Assembly (NCBI GenBank): GCA_963798795.1
Contig: CAWCUZ010000001.1
Span: 558,001 to 622,000 of the forward strand
From: CAWCUZ01 sp963798795
GTDB lineage: Bacteria; Acidobacteriota; Vicinamibacteria; Vicinamibacterales; SCN-69-37
Reading direction: 5' to 3'
Length of the DNA stretch: 64,000 nucleotides
Of the stretch, positions 37,832 to 44,914 are shown in pieces. The translations under genes and the position numbers were made by a program. The notes below the pieces were generated by a model, which made no database searches, was not told the DNA's origin, and was given only the letters and a program-made list of their open reading frames with translations. Position 1 is the stretch's first letter; every line of letters begins with the position of its first letter.

Positions 37832-38169
37832 TCGAGCGTGGCCAGGTCTGGTGGGCGGACCTGGGCCAGCCCGGCGGGTCCGAGCCAGAACTTCGGCGCC
37901 CAGTCTTGGTCGTCTCCAGCGACGCCTTCAACCGGAGCAGGATTCGAACCGTGATCGCGCTCGTGTTGACTGCCAATGTCCGACTGCTCGACGCTCCGGG
38001 CAATGTCCTGGTGCCAGCCAGGGCCTCGGGCCTGCCGAAAGACTCGGTGGCCAACGTGTCCCAAGTCGTGACGCTTGACAAGGAGCTCCTGACCGAACAG
38101 GTCGGACGCCTGAAGGGCCCCCTCCGTGCCGACATCGAATCCGGTCTGCGCCTCGTCCTCAGCTTGTAG
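37828..38169 (+). CDS. mazF: MazF/PemK-type mRNA interferase toxin
   Basis: 113 residues from GTG 37828, overlapping the antitoxin stop (GTGA); GTG 37825 is an alternative. The MazF SH3-like fold is visible in IERGQVWWADLGQPGGSEPE-LRRPVLVVSSDAFNRS and in RASGLPKDSVANVSQVVTLD with the conserved basic and Ser/Thr positions. It cleaves mRNA when free of antitoxin. It ends 13 bases before an attC-like site. Confidence 0.85.
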   Translation: MIERGQVWWADLGQPGGSEPELRRPVLVVSSDAFNRSRIRTVIALVLTANVRLLDAPGNVLVPARASGLPKDSVANVSQVVTLDKELLTEQVGRLKGPLRADIESGLRLVLSL

Positions 38170-38181
38170 TCTCTTCAAGCT

Positions 38182-38254
38182 GGCCAACGCCGACCGTTCA
38201 CCAGCGGCCCCGTCATGATCGCACCGGCGGCCGTCTGGTGCAACGCGTGTAGCC
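38182..38254 (-). repeat. attC-like recombination site
   Basis: Minus strand: opening box GGCTACAC (a one-base variant of GGCTAAC), then GCGTTGCACCAGACGGCCGC, and right arm GGCCGCTGGTGAACG closing with GTTGGCC. 73 bp, closely related to the site at 41499-41568. It separates MazEF from the CPBP cassette. Confidence 0.65.
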
Positions 38255-38335
38255 GGCCTTTTGGAGAGCAGGGAGTTTGGGGGGCCCGAATCTCGACGCG
38301 ACAACTGCAATGTACCGCTTGGCGGCACCGTCCTA

Positions 38336-39046
38336 TCAGACTCTATCCAGCATCGACAGTGTGTTGAGACTGCAGTGCGCGGTGATGAGTGGCCACAGGT
38401 TTCGGCCGAACGCGACGTAACCAATACCCATGGCCAGGCCGATCAGACCGACGGTGATTGATCGTTCCGACAAGTCGGAGGAATGTCGAAAGCCGAAGAT
38501 GGCGGCCTGGGCGATCACGGCAACGACGGTGGCCAATCGAGTGTTCGACAGCGTCCGCTCGATCCAGTTCATCAAGAAGCCACGGTCCAGAACTTCTTCC
38601 AACAGTGATTCGAGCCATACGAACGGGATTATCGCCAGAAGCAAGGTCCAGTTGCCCTGCAGGTCGCCAAACTTGGCCACGGCACGTTCGCCGGAATCAT
38701 CGACGGCCAGTCCAAGCGCAAGGTGATCTTGCATCACCTGAAACAGAACGATCGATGCGCCGGCCAGAACGAGGATCGACACTGTGGCGATGAGCGCGAC
38801 CTTGTAGTTCTCGGGTTTACGGAGACCGAGCTCCGTCCAGGAGACTCCTCTGGCCTTCATTCGCCAGGTTGCAACAGCCAGCGTCGTAAACGACCACAAA
38901 AGACCATTCGCGACAAACCCGATTGTCGAGAAATACAGTTCTCTGACCAGGAACATCACCGACAGATAGATGATCAAGTCGACGACGAACCCCCAAGGCT
39001 TGCGGCGTTCCAGGACTTGTGTCGGTATTCCGTTCGTGCTCAACAC
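38336..39046 (-). CDS. CPBP-family intramembrane protease
   Basis: 236 residues from GTG 39046 (GGGGGG just upstream). Multi-pass: LIIYLSVMFLVRELYFSTIG, FVANGLLWSFTTLAVATW, ALIATVSILVLAGASIVLF, LLLAIIPFVWLESLLEE. The CPBP (CAAX protease/bacteriocin-processing) motifs are present: LLEEVLDRGFL (E-E-x3-R), AIFGFRHSSD (F-x2-x-H) and ITAHCSLNT (H-x3-N). Members are linked to bacteriocin self-immunity, prenyl-protein processing or phage defence. It is oriented with the array and its start adjoins the next attC site. Confidence 0.8.
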   Translation of the reverse strand: MLSTNGIPTQVLERRKPWGFVVDLIIYLSVMFLVRELYFSTIGFVANGLLWSFTTLAVATWRMKARGVSWTELGLRKPENYKVALIATVSILVLAGASIVLFQVMQDHLALGLAVDDSGERAVAKFGDLQGNWTLLLAIIPFVWLESLLEEVLDRGFLMNWIERTLSNTRLATVVAVIAQAAIFGFRHSSDLSERSITVGLIGLAMGIGYVAFGRNLWPLITAHCSLNTLSMLDRV

Positions 39047-39053
39047 ATCCCCC

Positions 39054-39110
39054 CAGCCAATTGCGATGGCCCGGCTACCAGCCGCCGTCGGCTGCAAGCC
39101 GAAGTTAGAT
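39054..39110 (-). repeat. attC-like recombination site (degenerate closing box)
   Basis: Minus strand: opening box ATCTAAC, whose TAA is the stop of the cassette gene at 39105-39669, then GGCTTGCAGCCGACGGCGGC with the extra A, and a degenerate closing box ATTGGCT. About 57 bp. Confidence 0.65.
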
Positions 39111-39669
39111 GGCACCTGATGGCGCCATTGCAACCCGGATTCTGCCAGGCGACACGTGGCGCAGTAGTAAAGCCGATGGATCCAGGGCCCCAGGTCCGCG
39201 CGCGCTGTGTGTCGCACAAGAGATGTGGACGACGCAGATGTTCCTGTGTCCGTCCGGACCCGGCGTCGACGCCATTCGGAGCTGTGCGCCATTCACTCCG
39301 AGCATCGTCAGAGAGCCCTCCGATGTGGGCATCGAGCCACCGCCCGGCGGGACCCAGGCAGGTATTGATGCAACGGGGCATAGATTCGCAGGGTCGTCCG
39401 ATGGTTCCGCAACGGCCACGAGCAAAGAGCTTTCGTCGAGCGGGATCACGACGAACCGTTTACCGGGATCGCCAGCGCCGTCACGTCCGGCGACCGCTGT
39501 GAGAAGATCCAAGTCGACCGTCGGCCTTCCGTCGTCTTGCACCCCGGGGACCGACCCTGATCGACACGCCCTCTGAAACCGTGATCTGAGCGCTACCAGG
39601 TGCGATCTCAAGCTGGCTACCATCTGCCGCAGACCAGTGGAAACTACGTCGCGATTCACTCGAAGGCAT
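39105..39669 (-). CDS. Cassette-encoded hypothetical protein (frameshifted)
   Basis: Starts at ATG 39669 with GAGGAGGC 6 bases upstream and reads SSESRRSFHWSAADGSQLEI through ITVSEGVSIRVGPR; it continues in the next frame as VQDDGRPTVDLDLLTAVAGR and KRFVVIPLDESSLLVAVAEP up to a TAA that lies inside the attC box. One extra base in CCCC at 39542-39545 explains the break. About 187 residues after correction; no family or motif recognised, no signal peptide. The strong Shine-Dalgarno sequence, the stop in the attC box and the array-sense orientation argue that it is a real cassette gene. Confidence 0.5.
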
Positions 39670-39689
39670 CGGAAGCCTCCTCCGTGTCC

Positions 39690-39755
39690 ATCGGTCGCGT
39701 TCACCAGCGGCCGCTCGTGATCGCGCCAGCCGACTGGTGCAACGCGATGTTATGC
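39690..39755 (-). repeat. attC-like recombination site (degenerate)
   Basis: Minus strand: opening box GCATAAC, then GCGTTGCACCAGTCGGCTGG, right arm GCGGCCGCTGGTGAACGCG. The closing box has drifted (CGATGGA). It shares GCGTTGCACCAG and CCGCTGGTGAACG with the sites at 38182 and 41499. Confidence 0.6.
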
Positions 39756-39777
39756 CGCCATTGAATGTCAGGGCAGC

Positions 39778-39909
39778 GGCGCAATGCGGCCGAGCGGCTG
39801 CAGGGCGCGAGTCCCATCGCGCCGCGTACTCCGCGTGGAAGGGCGGCGGAGCATGGTCGGCGAAGTACAGCTTGATGACAATGCCGTAGAACCGACTGAC
39901 TTCAGGCAT
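39778..39909 (-). pseudogene. DUF4160-family protein, truncated
   Basis: From ATG 39909 the frame reads MPEVSRFYGIVIKLYFADHA-PPPFHAEYAA, the conserved N-terminal half of DUF4160 proteins, small partners of DUF2442 in toxin-antitoxin-like pairs. Normal members have about 80-90 residues; here the sequence leaves the family after about residue 30 (the next frame gives DGTRALQPLGRIAPLP and a stop) and runs into the attC site. The start overlaps the DUF2442 stop. Confidence 0.55.
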
Positions 39910-40095
39910 CACGCGAAACCGCGGCCAGGCCGGGGAACACCTCTTCGGCGGTCTTGCCCGTCAGCCGCAGGTACATCGCGTCCGGGCATACGTCGACATC
40001 CGGCGACCACTCAATGGCACCGTGAGACCCAAGTCGTCGTACCGCAGCCAAAGGCGGTAGTTCGGCAGCGCTCGAATGTCCACCAGTCTGGGCAT
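39902..40095 (-). pseudogene. DUF2442-family protein with internal deletion
   Basis: ATG 40095 begins MPRLVDIRALPNYRLWLRYD, the DUF2442 N-terminus. The next recognisable piece is HGAIEWSPDVDVCPDAMYLR-LTGKTAEEVFPGL, its C-terminal half, in the neighbouring frame. About 25 codons of the middle are missing. It overlaps the DUF4160 start by a few bases. The DUF2442/DUF4160 order on one strand is a common small two-gene unit in mobile regions; here both partners look damaged. Confidence 0.5.
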
Positions 40096-40192
40096 CATCC
40101 CTCCGGATCTCCGCCCCCGGCATAGCGCGACTTCTCGCACATTGCCCGGTCGGGCCATTTCCTGTTGGCCTTGGGCCGAGCGCCGCTTTGTC

Positions 40193-40266
40193 GGCATGAC
40201 GCCCGGCTCCAGCCGCGGCGGCTCAGGATCGCACCAGCCGCCGCCGGCTACAAGCCGTTGTTGGGC
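40193..40266 (-). repeat. attC-like recombination site
   Basis: Minus strand: opening box GCCCAAC, then ACGGCTTGTAGCCGGCGGCG, the stretch CTGGTGCGATCCTGAGCCGC shared with the site at 37486, and a degenerate closing box (CGTCATGCC where CGTTAGGC is expected). Separates the DUF2442/DUF4160 and VapBC cassettes. Confidence 0.65.
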
Positions 40267-40277
40267 GGCATGGCCGT

Positions 40278-40298
40278 CTGCTAGCATAGCGCTAGCAG
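40278..40298. promoter_or_regulatory. Probable VapBC operator, inverted repeat
   Basis: CTGCTAGC, 5-base spacer ATAGC, GCTAGCAG: perfect 8-base arms ending 10 bases before the VapB start codon and just before its Shine-Dalgarno sequence GAGGTG. VapBC and related modules repress themselves from such palindromes; this one gives the cassette its own control, independent of an integron promoter. Confidence 0.6.
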
Positions 40299-40308
40299 TG
40301 AGGTGTGC

Positions 40309-40536
40309 ATGCCGACGATCACCGTGCGCAACGTGCCCGCCAAGGTCGTGCAAGCGCTGAAGGCGCTCGCCAAACGCCACAACCGGTCCATGGAGCAGGA
40401 GGTGCGTGACCTGCTCGAAGGGTACGTCGTCGAACGTCGGGCCGTGCTGGACCAGATTGAAGCGGGCTGGCAAGAGCAGGCTCGCCGGCCCACGGCCGCA
40501 GAGATCGATGCCTGGATGGCGGTCGGGCGCCCGTGA
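40309..40536 (+). CDS. vapB: VapB/FitA-like antitoxin
   Basis: 75 residues from ATG 40309. The N-terminal MPTITVRNVPAKVVQALKAL-AKRHNRSMEQEVRDLLEGY is an Arc/FitA-type ribbon-helix-helix DNA-binding domain; the C-terminus (EIDAWMAVGRP) is the toxin-wrapping tail. The TGA overlaps the GTG of VapC. Upstream lies the palindrome at 40278-40298. Plus strand, antisense to the array direction. Confidence 0.85.
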   Translation: MPTITVRNVPAKVVQALKALAKRHNRSMEQEVRDLLEGYVVERRAVLDQIEAGWQEQARRPTAAEIDAWMAVGRP

Positions 40537-40946
40537 ACGCCGTGGTCGATACGAACGTGGTCGCGTACTTGCTTCTCGGTACCGAGACGTTCGTCGACGA
40601 AGCCCGGGCGTGCTTCGAACAGCTGGCCACCCCGTTGGCGCCCGCGCACTGGGAAGCCGAACTGGCGAATGTCGTATGGATGGCCGTGCGCGCCGGGGTC
40701 CTGGCTCCCACCGACGCGCCCGCCCGGCTCGGCTTCGCGCGCCGGCTCGGGATGGAGTCCGTCGCGACGGCTACGCTCTGCCAGGGGGCGCTCCTGCGGG
40801 CCATCGAGTCCGGAGTCTCCGTCTACGACACGCTCTTTGTCGAACTCGCCACGCGCGCCGCCTGTCCGCTGGTCACGTTCGACAAAGGCTTGCTCAAGGC
40901 GTTTCCGGATGTGGCTTGCCGGCCGCGCGATCTGCCGAGGCGTTGA
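40533..40946 (+). CDS. vapC: VapC-type PIN-domain RNase toxin
   Basis: 137 residues from GTG 40533 (GTGA overlap with VapB). PIN catalytic acids: Asp in AVVDTNVVAYLL, Glu in HWEAELANVV, Asp in VYDTLFVELATR and Asp in LVTFDKGLLKAF. The family cleaves specific tRNA or rRNA sites; Mg-dependent, neutralised by VapB. Ends 6 bases before an attC-like site, so the two genes fill one cassette. Confidence 0.88.
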   Translation: MNAVVDTNVVAYLLLGTETFVDEARACFEQLATPLAPAHWEAELANVVWMAVRAGVLAPTDAPARLGFARRLGMESVATATLCQGALLRAIESGVSVYDTLFVELATRAACPLVTFDKGLLKAFPDVACRPRDLPRR

Positions 40947-40952
40947 CTGTCC

Positions 40953-41047
<95 letters not shown>

Positions 41048-41264
41048 GGCGGTCAACTCAAGCCGCATCATCCGGATGAGGAGGACCCGCCTGCTTCGCT
41101 CGGGCGTCCTATGAAGACCCTCGACCTCGGGACCGGCATCGCCGCCGGCGCCGCGCGGGGGAAGTCATCACATCTGTCGCGCGCTGCGTACCACGCCGGC
41201 GCCGTTTGCCGATTCGGCGCCGGGCGGTGCTCGGCGCTGTGAGGAGCCACAACGCGTTTGCGCT

Positions 41265-41459
41265 TCAGCGGGATGAGCCGTCGTCCTTCGAGCGGCTACT
41301 TATCGCTGCCCCGATCGCCGCACCCACTACAATCCCAAACGCAATCCCGAGACCCACATTGCCTAACGCGGCGCCAAGCGCCACACCGAGCGCGAGTCCG
41401 ATGCCGGTCCACTTTCCAACAGTTGCCCTCAAGTCGGGCTGCTCGCTCATCTTGGCCAT
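41265..41459 (-). CDS. Small glycine-zipper membrane protein
   Basis: 64 residues from ATG 41459, with AGGGA just upstream. After a polar start (AKMSEQPDLRATVGKW) comes a Gly/Ala-rich double helix (TGIGLALGVALGAALGNVGL, GIAFGIVVGAAIGAAI) and a charged tail. This is the look of glycine-zipper or small phage/TA-like membrane proteins; no defined function. Array-sense orientation. About 215 bases between its end and the attC site at 40953-41047 hold no gene I can support. Confidence 0.55.
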   Translation of the reverse strand: MAKMSEQPDLRATVGKWTGIGLALGVALGAALGNVGLGIAFGIVVGAAIGAAISSRSKDDGSSR

Positions 41460-41473
41460 TCCCTGTCTTGTCA

Positions 41474-41568
41474 GACTAACGTTGTGCTTCAGCTAGGTGC
41501 CTAACGTCAGCGTTCACCAGCGGCCGATCAGGATGACCAGCGGCCGTCTGGTGCAACGCGTGTTAGGC
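41474..41568 (-). repeat. attC-like site (best conserved) plus a partial attC end
   Basis: 41499-41568, minus strand: GCCTAAC, GCGTTGCACCAGACGGCCGC, then GCGGCCGCTGGTGAACGC and GTTAGGC. The boxes are exact complements and the left arm has an extra A (CCAGACGG against CCGCTGG). The opening box contains the stop codon of the gene at 41563-41985. Just beyond, 41474-41497 reads GCTGAAGCACAACGTTAGTC, the right half of another attC, which suggests a deletion between two sites. Confidence 0.8.
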
Positions 41569-41985
41569 ACCGCCCTTTCGCAGATCAGGAATATGGCGTC
41601 CGGTAATGATGTGCCATGGCGTTCTGTGTTCCATGTGCCGCGCCCAGTCCGTCCACTTATCCCGGTTCACGCGGGATTCGATGAACAGGAACAGCGCCCC
41701 GACCGCCGCCTCGCATCCGACGAGGACCCAGGATGTCGGAGCGAGGTTCGCAAACGGCTGGCCCATGAGCGCAAGGATGACAAGAGCCGCCGACATGACC
41801 GCTCCGTTGATCATCGCCGCGGCGGCGAAGGGAAGGCCGGTTCGGCGCCAGCACGTCAGGGCACCCCACGACAGCTGGATGCAGATGAGACTCCAGAAGA
41901 TGATCGCGCCCGCCGGTTGCGAAACGAATCTCAGGAGCACGACCATCACGGCTCCGAGGAGAACGCCGTACGACGCTGGTGCCAT
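41563..41985 (-). CDS. Four-helix membrane protein, first cassette gene
   Basis: 140 residues from ATG 41985 with GGAGGGGCGGAG upstream. Hydrophobic helices: YGVLLGAVMVVLLRFV, AIIFWSLICIQLSWGAL, AAAAMINGAVMSAALVILAL, WVLVGCEAAVGALFLFI; then a polar tail RDKWTDWARHMEHRTPWHII. No family recognised. The TAA lies inside the attC opening box at 41562-41568, the usual arrangement for a cassette gene. Upstream begins the repeat at 42016. Confidence 0.6.
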   Translation of the reverse strand: MAPASYGVLLGAVMVVLLRFVSQPAGAIIFWSLICIQLSWGALTCWRRTGLPFAAAAMINGAVMSAALVILALMGQPFANLAPTSWVLVGCEAAVGALFLFIESRVNRDKWTDWARHMEHRTPWHIITGRHIPDLRKGGA

Positions 41986-42015
41986 CTCCGCCCCTCCCTG
42001 CGTCTGCCTAAGGGC

Positions 42016-42080
42016 GAGGATAGGAAACATCAACGCTGTCGGAAGGCCCGTTCTCAGCCCCCCGGCCGCCCCCACCCGCC
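42016..42080 (+). repeat. Dispersed repeat, second type, copy 1
   Basis: Starts GAGGATAGGAAACATCAACG and continues through CTGTCGGAAGG and CCCGTTCTCAGCCCCCCGGC. A second copy lies at 60111-60180 with a 9-base insert. Its first bases resemble the start of the 90-bp repeat (GAGGATAG), so the two may be related. It flanks a truncated ADOP fragment whose other side carries the 90-bp repeat. Confidence 0.7.
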
Positions 42081-42085
42081 ATGAT

Positions 42086-42255
42086 CTCCCCGACACAAAC
42101 AGGCGCCGTCCGTAGCGCAGGTCGGTGATCCATCCGGCTGCGCGAGGGGAGCGGGGCAGCGACCGGGCCACGCTGACGACGTCGCCGAGCAGGCGCCACG
42201 TGGCGTCGAGGTGTCCGCGCGCGTGGAGGCGCGTTTCGAACAGCTGGATAACGTC
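42086..42255 (-). pseudogene. Truncated N-terminus of an ADOP permease
   Basis: Minus strand: DVIQLFETRLHARGHLDATW followed by RLLGDVVSVARSLPRSPRAA and WITDLRYGRRLF, the permease-prefix region and the beginning of the first MacB module. Coding homology starts exactly at the edge of the 90-bp repeat (42256) and stops before the second repeat type (42080), so the fragment is boxed between two repeat copies. Confidence 0.55.
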
Positions 42256-42345
42256 GAGGATAGCCCGCATTAGCGAACATCACGCCCATTCTCGGACGTC
42301 CGTCGCGGGAGTCCCCGCCTCCCTGCCCCGGTTCCCTCTCTGACA
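42256..42345 (+). repeat. 90-bp dispersed repeat, copy A
   Basis: Starts GAGGATAGCCCGCATTAGCG and ends CCCCGGTTCCCTCTCTGACA; identical over all 90 bases to copy B (48131-48220). Copies C (51248-51338) and D (62398-62487, reverse) are diverged. The left edge meets the ADOP fragment and the right edge meets the ABC ATPase fragment. It has internal partial palindromes (CGGACGTCCG) but no terminal inverted repeats. Confidence 0.85.
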
Positions 42346-43156
42346 GCTGGCGATGGCCAGCCTCGACCGCATCGCGGCGGTGCTCTCGCTCGAGCCGAAC
42401 CTGCCGCAACTCGGGCCCGAGGCGGAGCGGCCCGGTCCAGTGCTCGCCTTCGACGCGGTGCAGTTCCACTATCCGGGCGCCACCGAGACCGTGCTCCACG
42501 ACGCGACGTTCGCGCTCGAGGCGGGGAAGACCTACGCGCTCGTCGGTCCGACCGGCGGCGGCAAGACCACGACGGCGTCGCTGATGGCGCGGCTCTACGA
42601 CCCGACCGGCGGCCGCGTCCTGCTGAACGGCCGCGACATCCGCTCGGCGACGCCCGCCGAGCGCGCGCGCAAGATCGGCTTCATCCTCCAGGAGCCGTTC
42701 CTGTTCACCGGCACGATCCGCGACAACATCGTCTACGGCCACGAGGCCCTCTCGTCGGTCTCGAACGACGAGCTGCGCGCGCGGCTCGAAGCCAGGGGCC
42801 TCGCCGGGCTGCTCGCGCGGTTCGAGCAGGGCCTCGACACGCCGATCACGCCCGCCGGCCTCGGCGTGAGCCTCGGGCAGAAGCAGATCGTGGCGTTCAT
42901 GCGTGCCGTGCTCCGTGCCCCGGAGATCCTCGTGCTGGACGAGGCGACGGCGAACATCGACACGGTCACCGAGCAGGTGCTCGACGAGATCCTCCGCGGC
43001 CTGCCGGCGTCGACCACCAAGGTCGTCATCGCGCACCGGCTGAACACGATCGAGAACGCCGACGAGATCTTCTTCATCAACGCGGGGGAGATCACGCCGG
43101 CCGGCTCGATGGCGCACGCCCTCGAGCTGCTCATGCACGGGCACCGGGCGAGCTGA
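42346..43156 (+). pseudogene. ABC exporter nucleotide-binding domain without its membrane domain
   Basis: The frame from ATG 42353 encodes a complete MsbA/LmrA-type ATPase domain: VLAFDAVQFHYPG, Walker A GPTGGGKTT, Q-loop ILQEPFLF, signature region VSLGQKQIVAFMRAV, Walker B ILVLDEATANID and H-loop IAHRLNTI. The family-like linker (LAMASLDRIAAVLSLEPN) continues to the edge of the 90-bp repeat, where the six-helix membrane domain (about 330 residues) should be. The signature LSLGQKQ departs from LSGGQ. Probably a broken exporter gene, though the ATPase could still be expressed. Confidence 0.75.
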
Positions 43157-43174
43157 GACACCGGGCGAGCGGTC

Positions 43175-43205
43175 GCGGGCCGGGCGGCCTGACGTCCCGG
43201 CCCGC
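43175..43205. terminator. GC-rich hairpin, possible transcription terminator
   Basis: GCGGGCCGGG, 11-base loop, CCCGGCCCGC: a perfect 10-base stem 19 bases after the ATPase stop and 10 bases before the esterase start. No T-run follows, so termination would be of the non-canonical kind or the hairpin may simply act as an mRNA end or barrier. Confidence 0.4.
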
Positions 43206-43215
43206 GGCGTGTATA

Positions 43216-44142
43216 GTGAACACCGTGAGACGCTTGGCTGGCATCGTCGGCCTGCTCGCGGTCCTCGCACCGCCCGGCCTCACGGCACAGGATGTGGCTC
43301 CGGGCGGCGCGCTGACACTGCCAGGGACGTCGGTGTACTCGCTCCACTCGGATAGCACCGGGACCGACTACCGCATCTACGTGGCGCTTCCCGAGAGCTA
43401 CGACGCCGACCGCGAGGCGCGCTACCCGGTCGTCTACGTCCTGGACGCCTCTCCCATTGCCGTCGCCTTCGTCGACGGGTACCTCCACATCCTGGTGTAC
43501 GGCAAGGCCGCGCGAGAGGCGATCGTGGTGGGGATCGCCTACGACTCGCTCTCCGCCGGCGAAACGTCCGCCCGGCGCGCGACCGAGATGACGCCGACGT
43601 CGTGGGCGCCGGCCGACGCCGCACTGACCAAGGAGTTCGGCTCGGACGTGCACTCGGGCGGAGCGGCCAGGTTCTTACAGGCGTTCGAGCGCGACTTCAT
43701 CCCGTTCGTGGGCGGGCACTACCGGACGTCGTCGGAGCGGGACCTCGTGGGGTATTCATTCAGCGGCCTGTTCGGCGCCTACGTGCTCTTCCGGCGGCCC
43801 GACCTCTTCCAGGGATACCTGCTCGGGAGCCCGACCCTGCCGTGGGACGACGGTGTGGTGCTCAAGGACGAGACGGCGTACGCGGCGACGCACCAGCCGC
43901 TGGCGGCCCGGGTGTTTCTCTCCTGCGGATCGCTCGACGACCCGCGCCTCGTCGCCGACGTGAACGCGCTGGCGAAGACCCTCCAGGGGCGGGGATACGC
44001 GGGGTTGCAGATGACCGAGCAGGTCTTCGACGGGGAGACGCACGGCTCCGGCATTCCGGCCGCCATGATCCGCGGACTGCGGGTGCTGCTGGCACCCCCG
44101 TCTGCCGGCACAGCACTTCGACCCGGCGGTCAATCGTTCTAA
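43216..44142 (+). CDS. Secreted alpha/beta hydrolase, putative esterase (esterase D / Fes-like)
   Basis: 308 residues from GTG 43216 (GTG 43225 possible). Signal peptide RRLAGIVGLLAVLAPPGLTA. The fold of the PF00756 putative esterase family is visible: YRIYVALPESYDADREARYP-VVYVLDASP, the nucleophile elbow GYSFSGLFGAY (Ser), FLSCGSLDD (acid) and FDGETHGSGIP (His). Members hydrolyse siderophore, feruloyl or acyl esters; the substrate is unknown here. Exported, so it acts outside the cytosol. Not co-directional with any recognised partner. Confidence 0.85.
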   Translation: MNTVRRLAGIVGLLAVLAPPGLTAQDVAPGGALTLPGTSVYSLHSDSTGTDYRIYVALPESYDADREARYPVVYVLDASPIAVAFVDGYLHILVYGKAAREAIVVGIAYDSLSAGETSARRATEMTPTSWAPADAALTKEFGSDVHSGGAARFLQAFERDFIPFVGGHYRTSSERDLVGYSFSGLFGAYVLFRRPDLFQGYLLGSPTLPWDDGVVLKDETAYAATHQPLAARVFLSCGSLDDPRLVADVNALAKTLQGRGYAGLQMTEQVFDGETHGSGIPAAMIRGLRVLLAPPSAGTALRPGGQSF

Positions 44143-44565
44143 GGGAGCGATCTCGAGTGCAGGTTCCTGTCGCCCAGCCGACCCGACGGACCCGACGGAT
44201 CTGAAGGGACGACACGCGAACCGCCGTCGGGTTCGATCGGTTCGTCCGGCATCCGCTACCCGAAGACGAGCTGTCAAGGCCAGCCGTCAACGTGGCGATC
44301 GCTGTCCTTGAGGCCGGCAGGGGCCCGCGCGGCCATCACGGCTCCGGCCTTCACGTGCGTGCCGGGACCCAGGCCCACGGCGGCGAGCGAGAGATTCTGA
44401 ATTCCCAGCAGCGCGTGCTTGCGAATCATTTCGTGACACGTCCGCGAGTCCCCAGTCCAAGAGCGGCTCACGCGGGGACGCGGGGAGGACCACATCGTCG
44501 CGCTGCTCGCCTGCGATCCGGCCGGACCGGGTGGCGGTCGCAACCTTCGACGGCGCCCTCTCGTC
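44143..44565. other. Intergenic region, no supportable gene
   Basis: About 420 bases between the esterase and the PadR operator. Short open frames on both strands lack Shine-Dalgarno sequences and recognisable motifs. No repeat copy, attC or hairpin of note was found. Confidence 0.5.
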
Positions 44566-44590
44566 TGATACCTTAACGCACTAGGTATCA
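44566..44590. promoter_or_regulatory. Probable PadR operator, 25-bp inverted repeat
   Basis: TGATACCT, 9-base spacer, AGGTATCA: perfect 8-base arms ending 3 bases before the PadR start codon at 44594. Same total length and same position relative to the regulator as the palindrome at 27598-27622, though the arm sequence differs, as expected for regulators with different specificity. Confidence 0.65.
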
Positions 44591-44593
44591 ACC

Positions 44594-44914
44594 ATGCCCA
44601 CACTGCCCCAAGGCACGCTCGACCTCCTCGTCCTCCAGACCCTCGCCAAAGGCCCGCGCCACGGCTACGGCATCGCCCGCTGGATCGAAAACACGACCGA
44701 CGATGTGCTGAGCGTAGAGGAGGGCGCGCTGTATCCGGCGCTCTACCGGCTGCAACAGCGCGGCCTGATCACGGCCGAGTGGGCACGCTCGGAGCTGAAC
44801 AAGGACATCAAGGTCTACGAGCTCACCGGCGACGGCCGCATCGAGCTTCGCAAACGAACGGCAGACTGGACGGCGCTCACCGGCGCCATGACGAAAGTCA
44901 TAAAGGCGCGCTGA
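44594..44914 (+). CDS. PadR-family transcriptional regulator
   Basis: 106 residues from ATG 44594. LPQGTLDLLVLQTLAKGPRH-GYGIARWIE is the PadR recognition-helix region; VEEGALYPALYRLQQRGLI and KVYELTGDGRIELRKRTADW complete the winged helix and C-terminal helix. The TGA overlaps the ATG of the ADOP permease (TGATG). The operator sits immediately upstream and no Shine-Dalgarno sequence is visible, so the transcript is probably leaderless or nearly so. Confidence 0.9.
   Translation: MPTLPQGTLDLLVLQTLAKGPRHGYGIARWIENTTDDVLSVEEGALYPALYRLQQRGLITAEWARSELNKDIKVYELTGDGRIELRKRTADWTALTGAMTKVIKAR

Noticed and set aside
39109..39576. Plus-strand frame within the cassette
   Set aside because: The minus-strand gene has the better Shine-Dalgarno sequence, composition and attC-box stop codon.
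42353..43156. ABC ATPase domain as a stand-alone functional transporter ATPase
   Set aside because: The linker sequence typical of a fused exporter runs up to the repeat edge, so truncation is more likely than a naturally separate subunit.
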